A DNA stretch of 5,663 nt from an uncultured Eubacteriales bacterium. GTDB taxonomy: Bacteria; Bacillota; Clostridia; Lachnospirales; Bianqueaceae. Below the pieces are notes generated by a model. It was not told where the DNA came from. It ran no database searches and worked only from the letters and a program-made list of their open reading frames with translations. The stretch is taken from the NCBI GenBank assembly GCA_900322165.1, contig ONYR01000110.1, positions 1 to 5,663 of the forward strand, written 5' to 3'. Within the stretch, counting starts at the first letter, position 1; every line of letters begins with the position of its first letter. This document shows, in pieces, positions 1 to 4,695 of this stretch. Both the position numbers and the translations under genes were made by a program.

Positions 1-39
1 ATTATGCCCTTTTATCAACAAAACGTGCGAAACATCCAC

Positions 40-83
40 AAAAAAGAAGCGTGTGAAAAAACGCATTCACGTTTTTTCACACG
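40..83 (-). terminator. Intrinsic terminator after dnaI, possibly bidirectional
   Basis: Bases 50-63 (CGTGTGAAAAAACG) and 70-83 form a perfect 14-bp inverted repeat with a 6-base loop. Read on the minus strand, the direction of dnaI, the stem is followed by CTTCTTTTTT (49-40), a good U-tract. The stem starts about 40 bases after the dnaI stop, as expected for the operon's end. Read on the plus strand, the stem is followed by TCCATTTTT (84-92), so it could also stop a convergent transcript arriving from the left. The stem centre is A/T-rich, so efficiency is uncertain. Confidence 0.85.
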
Positions 84-121
84 TCCATTTTTGTATGTGG
101 TGAGTGTTGAGTCTGTGGATC

Positions 122-1108
122 TCAGCGAATCAGGCGCTGATCGGGGCCGTAGAGCTCCATGATCTGGTACGCGCCTTGAATGCGTGAGGTGAAACGCTCG
201 GAATAGCGCTTGGTAAGATCGGGGATCGAGAGGTTGGAGGAGATGACGGTCGCCTTGCGGTCGTTCATGCGGCTGTTGACAATGCCAAGCAGCAGCGAAG
301 ACGAAAGCTGGGTCATGAACTCAGTGCCAAGATCATCCACGATCAGAAGATCGACCGAGCGGATGAGAGCGGTGTCCTCGGGAGCTTCCTGACTGCGGGA
401 GACGAAGCGTACTTTCTCAAGCCGCGTGCACAGATCGTCCGCGGTGAGGTACAGGACGTTGAATCCGCGATCCAAGACTGCCTTGGCAAGGCAGCTGGAA
501 AGGAAGGTCTTGCCGGTTCCGGGAGCGCCGTAGAGGTACAGGTTCTGCGGATCGGTGTCCGGGAAATGAGATGCATAGTCCTTCATCCACATCACGATCA
601 GTTCCATGTTGCGGCGAGGCGTGAAGCGGTTTCCCTTAAACGGGGTGTCCGGGAAGCGATTGAGATCGAAGGTCTCAAAATTCTGTGTTTTCAGTGTCTC
701 TTGAAGGTTGGAGGATTCGTAGGCCATCTGGATCAGCCGCTGGGTCAGGCACCGGCAGCGCTTCCCATCCACAAAGCCGGTATCATGGCAGTAGGGGCAG
801 CGGTAGTGCATCTCCAGGGTTTCATCGGAAAAGCCGCCGATCTCAAGCAATCGTCTGCGCTCCTGACGGAGTGACTGATTTTTGGATTTCAGATAGGTGA
901 GAAGCTTGTCCTTGTCACGCTCGCCGGATTTGAGATAATAGGCGATCGCATCCGGAGCGGTGCGGGAGAGTTCACGGTCGATCTCGCGAACACGGGGAAG
1001 ACAGTTGTAGACCTTTTCACGCCGCTCGGCAAGCAGGGCAGCTTCCTCAGCCCGGATCGATTCGTATTCTCGCAGTGCGAGAGCGACACGTTCATCGGAT
1101 CTTCCCAT
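122..1108 (-). CDS. dnaI: Primosomal helicase loader DnaI (DnaC/IstB-like AAA+ ATPase)
   Basis: A 328-residue AAA+ ATPase that, in the Bacillota scheme, loads the replicative helicase onto single-stranded DNA. Residues about 10-90 are charged and helical, probably coiled, matching the helicase-binding N-terminal part of DnaI. A zinc-finger-like set Cys104-x2-Cys107 ... Cys118-x-Cys120 follows, with the DTG...G...CRC pattern seen in DnaI/DnaC-like proteins. The ATPase domain has Walker A GAPGTGKT (194-201), Walker B LLIVDD (254-259), a sensor-1 stretch TVISSN ending at Asn292, and a likely arginine finger in SERFTSRI (Arg305 or Arg309). Length is close to B. subtilis DnaI (about 311). The start is supported by AAGGAG 9 bases upstream. 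The gene lies 3 bases after the DnaD-domain gene, so the two are probably translationally coupled, as in the dnaB-dnaI pair of Bacillus. The IstB transposition helper is the main alternative, but no transposase is present and the zinc-finger N-terminus favours DnaI. Confidence 0.93.
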   Translation of the reverse strand: MGRSDERVALALREYESIRAEEAALLAERREKVYNCLPRVREIDRELSRTAPDAIAYYLKSGERDKDKLLTYLKSKNQSLRQERRRLLEIGGFSDETLEMHYRCPYCHDTGFVDGKRCRCLTQRLIQMAYESSNLQETLKTQNFETFDLNRFPDTPFKGNRFTPRRNMELIVMWMKDYASHFPDTDPQNLYLYGAPGTGKTFLSSCLAKAVLDRGFNVLYLTADDLCTRLEKVRFVSRSQEAPEDTALIRSVDLLIVDDLGTEFMTQLSSSLLLGIVNSRMNDRKATVISSNLSIPDLTKRYSERFTSRIQGAYQIMELYGPDQRLIR

Positions 1109-1111
1109 GCG

Positions 1112-2203
1112 TTAATTCTCCTTTTTCTGTTCGTAGTGCTGCATCAGCCGGCGCTTGGAAGCTTCCAGGATCTCCTCGTAGTTGTAGTTGTTGGTCTCGG
1201 AGAAGTTGTTTAATCCGCCGGCACTTGCATAGCCGCGGGTTTCCTCGCTGCGGCTCTTGAAGACCTCATCCGCCTTCTCGACACCGCCAAGATCCGTGAT
1301 TCCCTGATTGTGCCAGCCCTCGAGGATCCGGTTCATATAGTTCAGCTTGGACTTCGGATTGGAGGATTTGGTACGCTCAAACGCGCGGCGTGCGGCTTCC
1401 TGCATCATCTCAGGGCTCATGCCGAAGCTCTCGTGCCACTGATCGATCATGCGGATCGCTTCATCCGAAGGCTGAGAGGCGGAAATGTGAAGCTCGCGAA
1501 GGATCGGCAGGTAGAAATCGAACCGATGAACGTAGGTTTCCGCATCCTTGACAGAATGAATATCATGGTCGGACCAGTCCATGGCCACCTTTTCGATGTA
1601 GCGCAGATCGCGCTTGTCGCGTTTCACACAGTAATCCAGCAGGAAGAAGATGACATCGATCGGAAGACGGTAGTAGTCGTAGAAGCTGATCAGGATCGAC
1701 TGGTTCGGGTGACTCAGCGGGATACCGAGCATTTCCTGCGCGGTCGTGAACAGTTCGGTGACGTTCGGGTCGGTGTTCTTATAAACGAGCATCTCATCCG
1801 GCGTATAGTTCGGACGCTGCTCAACGCGGATCACTTTCTGGCGCTGGGCCTCTTTTCCCGCCTTTTTCGGGGAGGTTCCCTTGGGATCGTCCGGGAAGTC
1901 CGGGGTTTCATCACTGCCAAAGCGAATGGTGTAGCTGCCGTTTGTTTTATCGGCGGTAAGGCGGAGAACGCCTTGGGCGTTCCAGTAGCGAAGGGCTTCG
2001 ACGACCTCCGATTCAAGGAGGCTTAAGGCATCGGCAACAGCGGAGAGGGTCAGGTCATTTCGTCTGCGAAGATAACCGTTCAGGACGTAGAGGTAAACCT
2101 TGACATACACACCGTTTGCCGAAGGCATTTTCGTTAATATAAAGGAGTCGGGGACAGGGGTCGTAAAATGCGAATCGACTTCCCGAAAGAAGAGGGAGGA
2201 CAT
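1112..2203 (-). CDS. DnaD-domain replication initiation protein (DnaB/DnaD family helicase co-loader)
   Basis: A 363-residue protein, first gene of the loader operon. Residues about 15-95 look like a winged helix: VYVKVYLYVL (32-41), a helix-turn-helix around 52-72, then EALRYWNAQGVL (69-80), typical of DnaB/DnaD N-termini. A charged, Lys/Pro-rich linker spans about 97-135. Two DnaD-type C-terminal modules follow. Each keeps the YxxxI/VxxxW signature: Tyr202-Val206-Trp210 and Tyr289-Ile293-Trp297. The C-terminal tail (about 318-363) is polar and Asn-rich. A wHTH plus two DnaD modules resembles Bacillus DnaB more than DnaD, which has one module; the neighbour dnaI agrees. At 363 residues it is shorter than B. 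subtilis DnaB (about 470). Such proteins bind DNA, act with DnaA or PriA, and help DnaI load helicase; Bacillus DnaB is also membrane-associated. The Met at 2203 is chosen because TTPVPDSFI (14-22) appears conserved and the next Met (26) has no ribosome site. The symbol is left blank because 'dnaB' also names the helicase in other bacteria. Confidence 0.87.
   Translation of the reverse strand: MSSLFFREVDSHFTTPVPDSFILTKMPSANGVYVKVYLYVLNGYLRRRNDLTLSAVADALSLLESEVVEALRYWNAQGVLRLTADKTNGSYTIRFGSDETPDFPDDPKGTSPKKAGKEAQRQKVIRVEQRPNYTPDEMLVYKNTDPNVTELFTTAQEMLGIPLSHPNQSILISFYDYYRLPIDVIFFLLDYCVKRDKRDLRYIEKVAMDWSDHDIHSVKDAETYVHRFDFYLPILRELHISASQPSDEAIRMIDQWHESFGMSPEMMQEAARRAFERTKSSNPKSKLNYMNRILEGWHNQGITDLGGVEKADEVFKSRSEETRGYASAGGLNNFSETNNYNYEEILEASKRRLMQHYEQKKEN
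1118..1123 (-). promoter_or_regulatory. Ribosome binding site of dnaI inside the preceding gene
   Basis: AAGGAG read on the minus strand, 9 bases before the ATG at 1108. It lies within the last codons of the upstream DnaD-domain gene (KKEN-stop). Ribosomes terminating there are therefore placed directly on the dnaI start, which fixes the dnaI start codon and suggests coupled translation. Confidence 0.85.
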
Positions 2204-2214
2204 GATGATACCAA

Positions 2215-2218
2215 CCTT
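2215..2218 (-). promoter_or_regulatory. Weak ribosome binding site of the DnaD-domain gene
   Basis: AAGG on the minus strand, 11 bases before the ATG at 2203. Both the short match and the long spacing are suboptimal compared with dnaI (AAGGAG, 9 bases) and mfd (11-base match, 5 bases). Translation initiation of this gene may therefore be modest. Confidence 0.5.
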
Positions 2219-2236
2219 GCAATGTTTTTTCAGGAC

Positions 2237-2284
2237 AAAAATAAAGCCGCGCTCGTCCGTGCCTCCGAACGATTTCGCGTAGCT
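2237..2284 (-). terminator. Terminator-like hairpin in the 5' leader of the helicase-loader operon (candidate attenuator)
   Basis: On the minus strand, bases 2284-2245 fold as AGC, CGCG and TCGTTCG paired with CGGACGA, CGCG and GCT, with a 6-base loop (2265-2260). That gives about 14 pairs, one of them G-U, interrupted by small bulges at 2281-2280 and 2275-2273/2252. TTTATTTTT (2245-2237) follows at once, its first T closing the stem. The element lies between the predicted transcription start (about 2327) and the ATG at 2203, so it would stop transcription before the gene and yield a leader RNA of about 90 bases. An alternative pairing of 2261-2255 with 2236-2231 (CAcGGAC with GUCCUG) would break the stem and could act as an antiterminator. 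No known riboswitch is recognised. Confidence 0.55.
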
Positions 2285-2333
2285 TTTCCCGTTTTTCGCC
2301 TTTTATGCGAGTTTATTTTCTCTCTGTAAGGTT

Positions 2334-2362
2334 ATTATAGAACAACCGGTTTTAAATGTGAA
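2334..2362 (-). promoter_or_regulatory. Sigma-A-type promoter of the helicase-loader operon
   Basis: On the minus strand: -35 TTCACA (2362-2357), a 17-base spacer and a perfect -10 TATAAT (2339-2334). The match is 11 of 12 consensus bases with optimal spacing. The predicted start is A2327, giving a leader of about 124 bases before the ATG at 2203. Confidence 0.85.
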
Positions 2363-2408
2363 GAGGGGACAAATCCACCGAGGGGAACATATGGTTACGT
2401 CTCATTTT

Positions 2409-2417
2409 TGTGGATAA
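2409..2417 (-). promoter_or_regulatory. DnaA box, perfect consensus
   Basis: TGTGGATAA on the plus strand is TTATCCACA on the minus strand, a 9/9 match to the DnaA box. It lies 46 bases upstream of the -35 element of the loader operon promoter and within the left arm of the 2406-2492 inverted repeat. Confidence 0.75.
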
Positions 2418-2437
2418 CTCTGTTGAAAGTGTGGGAA

Positions 2438-2465
2438 ACCGCCCAAAATCAATGTTTCGGGCGGT
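2438..2465 (-). terminator. GC-rich hairpin downstream of murC, possible weak terminator
   Basis: ACCGCCC (2438-2444) pairs with GGGCGGT (2459-2465), with three more A-T pairs inside if one base is bulged. On the minus strand it begins about 90 bases after the murC stop and is followed by TTTCCCACACTTTC, a poor U-tract. It may end the murC transcript, but could equally be the inner stem of the DnaA-box inverted repeat. Confidence 0.4.
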
Positions 2466-2480
2466 GAGAATCGTTCTGAG

Positions 2481-2489
2481 TTATCCACA
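2481..2489 (+). promoter_or_regulatory. DnaA box, perfect consensus
   Basis: TTATCCACA on the plus strand, 9/9 match, 72 bp from the previous box and in the opposite orientation. It forms part of the right arm of the inverted repeat. Confidence 0.75.
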
Positions 2490-2541
2490 AAATTTGAAAA
2501 GTTAGTCACATTCGGTGAACAAGTGTTTGCATGCGAACAAT

Positions 2542-2559
2542 GGTGGATATTGTGGATTA
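2542..2559 (-). promoter_or_regulatory. Tandem near-consensus DnaA boxes at the murC 3' end
   Basis: Two abutting 9-mers share GTGGAT in a 9-bp tandem. On the minus strand, 2559-2551 reads TAATCCACA (one mismatch) and 2550-2542 reads ATATCCACC (two mismatches). The first overlaps the murC stop codon (TAA, 2559-2557). Only the one-mismatch site is likely to bind DnaA alone; the second could bind cooperatively. Confidence 0.45.
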
Positions 2560-3909
2560 CTTTGAGCGAGTGAGGTCATTTGCGATATTTACGATATCTC
2601 CGGCTCCCATGGTTATCAACAAATCACCGGTGGAAATGTTTTTTTCAAGAAATTTTTCAATTTCTTCGAACGAGGGAAGGTAGATCGCGTCCTTTCCCTT
2701 CGCCCTGAGGCTGTCCGCGATCATCGCAGAGGAGACCACGCCGGTGTCGACTTCGCGGGCCGCGTAGATGTCCGCCAGAATGACCCGGTCCGCGAGGGAA
2801 AGCGCATCGACAAAGCCGTCAAAGAAGTCGATGGTACGGCTGTAGGTGTGCGGCTGGAAGACGACGGTCAGCGACTTGGCGGGGACTTCGCGCGCAGCGG
2901 CAAGCGTGGCACGGATCTCGCTCGGGTGATGACCGTAATCATCGATGACCATAGCTCCGTTCAGCGTGCCGCGGTACTCGAAGCGGCGCTTGGTGGAGCG
3001 GTAGGCAGCAAGACCTTCCTGAACCGCTGTGAAGGGCACTCCGTTTGAAAGCGCGACGGCGGCCGCGCAGAGCGCATCGTAGATGAGGTGCTTTCCGGGC
3101 AGGTACAGATCACAGCGTCCGAGGTTCTGGCCTTTGTAGAGGAGATCGAACGAAGAACCAAGCGCGCCCTCATGCGGCGTGATGTCCTTGGCCGTTACGT
3201 CCGCATCCTTGTCAAGGGAGACGGTCACGATCTCCGATGCGATGCCTGCAAAGAGGTCTTTCAGCTCCGGAGAGGTCACAAGCGTGCCGCCCGGAAGCAT
3301 CAGATCCGCAAAGCGGCGGAACGAAGCCTTGACGTTGTCGAACGTCTTGAAATAGTCAAGATGCTCGGCTTCGATGTTGGTGATGACCGCGGACTTGGTC
3401 TTGAATTCAAGGAAACTGTCGCTGTATTCGCAGGCTTCGATGATCATGGAATCGCCGTGACCGATGCGGTAGTTGGTGCCGGTCGCGGCAAGCGTCCCGC
3501 CGATCTGGAAGGTCGGATCGAGTCCGGCCGCAAGATAGATCAGAACGAGCAGGCTGCTGGTGCTGGTTTTGCCGTGCGTTCCGGCAACGCCGATCGGAAG
3601 CGGGTATTCGGACAGGAGCTCACCAAGCATAACGGAACGCTCGATCACGCGTGCACGGCTTTGGCGTGCGCTCATGAGTTCGGGGTTGTCGTCATGGATC
3701 GCGGCGGTATAGACAACGGTATCGATATCGTCGGTAATGTTTTCGGCGGCCTGCGGATAGCAAACCTTGATGCCGGCTTTTTCAAGTTCGATCGTAGCGG
3801 CGGATCTGGACCGGTCGGAACCGGTGACAACGTGGCCTCTTTCTTTGAGGATCATCGCGATGCCGCTCATGCTGACACCGCCGATGCCGATAAAATGATA
3901 ATGGCTCAT
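2557..3909 (-). CDS. murC: UDP-N-acetylmuramate--L-alanine ligase MurC
   Basis: A 450-residue cytoplasmic Mur ligase that joins L-alanine to UDP-MurNAc using ATP, the first amino-acid addition in peptidoglycan precursor synthesis. All three Mur domains are visible. The N-terminal UDP-binding fold has HFIGIGGVSMSGIA (5-18). The central ATPase has the P-loop GTHGKTS (110-116) and the NIEAEHLDYF block (178-187), where Glu182 replaces the more usual Asp. The C-terminal domain has STKRRFEYRG (305-314), DDYGHHPSEIRAT (323-335), FQPHTYSRT (351-359) and the near-terminal GAGDI (435-439). Length is normal for the family (about 430-490). The start is set by GAGG 8 bases upstream and by the glycine-rich loop beginning at residue 8. 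It is a single-gene unit, diverging from pth and followed by the 353-bp DnaA-box region; no other cell-wall genes are adjacent. The stop codon lies within a DnaA-box-like sequence. Confidence 0.97.
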   Translation of the reverse strand: MSHYHFIGIGGVSMSGIAMILKERGHVVTGSDRSRSAATIELEKAGIKVCYPQAAENITDDIDTVVYTAAIHDDNPELMSARQSRARVIERSVMLGELLSEYPLPIGVAGTHGKTSTSSLLVLIYLAAGLDPTFQIGGTLAATGTNYRIGHGDSMIIEACEYSDSFLEFKTKSAVITNIEAEHLDYFKTFDNVKASFRRFADLMLPGGTLVTSPELKDLFAGIASEIVTVSLDKDADVTAKDITPHEGALGSSFDLLYKGQNLGRCDLYLPGKHLIYDALCAAAVALSNGVPFTAVQEGLAAYRSTKRRFEYRGTLNGAMVIDDYGHHPSEIRATLAAAREVPAKSLTVVFQPHTYSRTIDFFDGFVDALSLADRVILADIYAAREVDTGVVSSAMIADSLRAKGKDAIYLPSFEEIEKFLEKNISTGDLLITMGAGDIVNIANDLTRSK

Positions 3910-3917
3910 CTATGTAA

Positions 3918-3921
3918 CCTC
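3918..3921 (-). promoter_or_regulatory. Ribosome binding site of murC
   Basis: GAGG on the minus strand, 8 bases before the ATG at 3909. The match is moderate in length with good spacing, and it supports the chosen murC start. Confidence 0.7.
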
Positions 3922-3946
3922 ATGTTGCTTTTGGAATAAACAGCTT

Positions 3947-3975
3947 ATTATACCATCAAAATGATTTGATATAAA
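3947..3975 (-). promoter_or_regulatory. murC promoter with extended -10
   Basis: On the minus strand: TGG-TATAAT (3955-3947) gives a perfect -10 with an upstream TGn extension. A weak -35 TTTATA (3975-3970, 4 of 6) sits at 17 bases. The predicted start near 3940 gives a short leader of about 30 bases. The extended -10 would compensate for the weak -35. The -35 shares bases 3970-3971 with the divergent pth promoter. Confidence 0.75.
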
Positions 3976-3994
3976 GCCCATCCCGTGGTAAAAT
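3966..3994 (+). promoter_or_regulatory. pth-mfd promoter with extended -10
   Basis: TTGATA (3966-3971), a 17-base spacer, and TAAAAT (3989-3994) preceded by TGG (3986-3988), a TGn extension. The match is 10 of 12 with ideal spacing. The predicted start is near 4001, giving a leader of about 69 bases that contains a hairpin. Confidence 0.8.
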
Positions 3995-4019
3995 AATCTG
4001 AAACTTTATCGGCAGAGCT

Positions 4020-4054
4020 TGTACCGGCTTATTGAGTCTGCTTGAGCCGGTGTA
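4020..4054 (+). promoter_or_regulatory. Hairpin in the pth 5' leader
   Basis: ACCGGCT (4023-4029) and AGCCGGT (4045-4051) are exact complements. Wobble and A-U pairs extend the stem inward by two (4030-4031 with 4043-4044) and outward by three (4020-4022 with 4052-4054), with an 11-base loop. It ends 4 bases before the ribosome site and has no U-tract, so it is not a terminator. It may stabilise the message or affect ribosome access; function is not known. Confidence 0.5.
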
Positions 4055-4058
4055 TGAT

Positions 4059-4063
4059 GAGGA
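4059..4063 (+). promoter_or_regulatory. Ribosome binding site of pth
   Basis: GAGGA, 6 bases before the ATG at 4070, placed directly after the leader hairpin. Confidence 0.7.
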
Positions 4064-4069
4064 AATCAG

Positions 4070-4657
4070 ATGTATTTAATTGCAGGATTGGGAAATCCGG
4101 GAACGGAATATGAAAACACGCGGCACAACGTTGGGTTTGCGGCCGCGAGACATTTATTTGACAGCTACCATTTTCCGGCAGAGCGTGCGCGCTTTCAGGC
4201 GCAGATCTCGAAAGGCCGGATCGGCGGGGAGGATGTGATCCTCGTGCGCCCGATGACCTATATGAATCTCAGCGGGACCGCGATCCGCGCGGCCATGGAC
4301 TATTTTAAGATCACGCCGGATCATGTCATCGTGATGTACGATGATGTCGATCTTCCTTTCGGACATCTGCGGATCCGGGAGAAGGGTTCCGCCGGCGGTC
4401 ACAACGGCATGAAGAGCATCGTGCAGCACCTTGGAACACAGGATTTCCCGCGTGTTCGCATCGGCGTTGGCGCTAAGCCCGCAGGATGGGATCTGGCGGA
4501 CTATGTCCTGTCTCACTTCAATGGTGAGGAGAAGGTCCAGATGGAAGAGACGACGGCTCAGGCCGCCAAGGCTGCGGCGGCAATCGTTGAAAAAGGACTG
4601 TCCGCGGCGATGAACGAATATAACACCAAACACGAAAAACAGGCGAAGGAAGCCTGA
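4070..4657 (+). CDS. pth: Peptidyl-tRNA hydrolase
   Basis: A 195-residue cytoplasmic esterase that cleaves peptidyl-tRNA released from stalled ribosomes, returning free tRNA. All family landmarks are present: GLGNPGTEYENTRHNVGF (6-23) with Asn9 and the catalytic His19; TYMNLSG (63-69) with Asn66; YDDVDLPFG (90-98) with the Asp91 that pairs with the histidine; and GSAGGHNGMKSI (106-117) with His111 and Asn112. These match E. coli Asn10, His20, Asn68, Asp93 and Asn114 with a one- to two-residue shift. Length is typical (about 185-200). The C-terminal 30 residues are Ala/Lys/Glu-rich and helical. It has its own promoter (3966-3994) and is followed after 38 bases by mfd with no terminator between, so the two are probably co-transcribed, an arrangement common in Bacillota. 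Confidence 0.98.
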   Translation: MYLIAGLGNPGTEYENTRHNVGFAAARHLFDSYHFPAERARFQAQISKGRIGGEDVILVRPMTYMNLSGTAIRAAMDYFKITPDHVIVMYDDVDLPFGHLRIREKGSAGGHNGMKSIVQHLGTQDFPRVRIGVGAKPAGWDLADYVLSHFNGEEKVQMEETTAQAAKAAAAIVEKGLSAAMNEYNTKHEKQAKEA

Positions 4658-4680
4658 AATCAACAAATAGAAAGACCGGG

Positions 4681-4691
4681 AGAAAGGAGGT
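4681..4691 (+). promoter_or_regulatory. Very strong ribosome binding site of mfd
   Basis: AGAAAGGAGGT matches the typical 16S rRNA 3' end over 11 consecutive bases and lies 4 bases (5 from the core GGAGG) before the ATG at 4696. It fixes the mfd start and is the best ribosome site in the window. Confidence 0.85.
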
Positions 4692-4695
4692 TCCG

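Larger units (their letters stand above)
2406..2492. repeat. 15-bp perfect inverted repeat carrying the two DnaA boxes
   Basis: TTTTGTGGATAACTC (2406-2420) and GAGTTATCCACAAAA (2478-2492) are exact reverse complements, so identity extends 2 to 4 bases beyond each 9-bp DnaA box on both sides. The 57-base spacer contains a second, nearly concentric inverted repeat (2438-2444 with 2459-2465). The result is a nested hairpin that could form in RNA from either strand or as a cruciform in DNA. Confidence 0.8.
2204..2556. other. Gene-free 353-bp regulatory stretch between murC and the helicase-loader operon
   Basis: No convincing reading frame is seen on either strand. From left to right it holds: the loader operon's 5' leader with a terminator-like hairpin (2237-2284); its promoter (2334-2362); a GAGGGGA direct repeat (2363-2369, 2380-2386); a 15-bp inverted repeat carrying two perfect DnaA boxes (2406-2492) around a GC-rich hairpin (2438-2465); a LexA-like site (2516-2529); and tandem DnaA-box-like sequences at the murC end (2542-2559). 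It is longer and more structured than a simple promoter needs. Confidence 0.8.

Noticed and set aside
122..1108. dnaI read as an IstB transposition helper of an insertion sequence
   Set aside because: No transposase, terminal repeats or target duplication are seen. The zinc-finger N-terminus and the DnaD-domain partner fit the helicase loader.
1310..2026. Open frame of 238 codons on the plus strand, antisense to the DnaD-domain gene
   Set aside because: No motif or ribosome site is seen. The minus-strand product has a winged helix and two DnaD signatures.
2201..2210. ATGATGATA as a DnaA-trio
   Set aside because: It overlaps the start codon of the loader gene and is about 200 bp from the nearest strong DnaA box; trios lie directly beside one.
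2204..2327. Known riboswitch in the loader leader
   Set aside because: The leader is only about 124 bases and shows none of the conserved cores I can recall, such as T-box, SAM, purine or c-di-GMP. A generic attenuator is as far as the sequence goes.
2391..2417. Eight-codon frame (ATG at 2391) preceded by GAGGGG
   Set aside because: Very short, lacking an upstream plus-strand promoter, and it ends inside the DnaA box. It is better explained by chance.
2204..2621. This region as the chromosomal origin oriC
   Set aside because: Only two perfect boxes are present. No dnaA or dnaN is in view, and there is no clear AT-rich unwinding stretch or DnaA-trio series next to a box. The outward gene orientation and the pth-mfd pair are compatible with a place near the origin but prove nothing.
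3088..3939. Open frame of 283 codons on the plus strand, antisense to murC
   Set aside because: murC on the minus strand has complete family motifs. The antisense frame has no recognisable domain or ribosome site and arises from codon bias.
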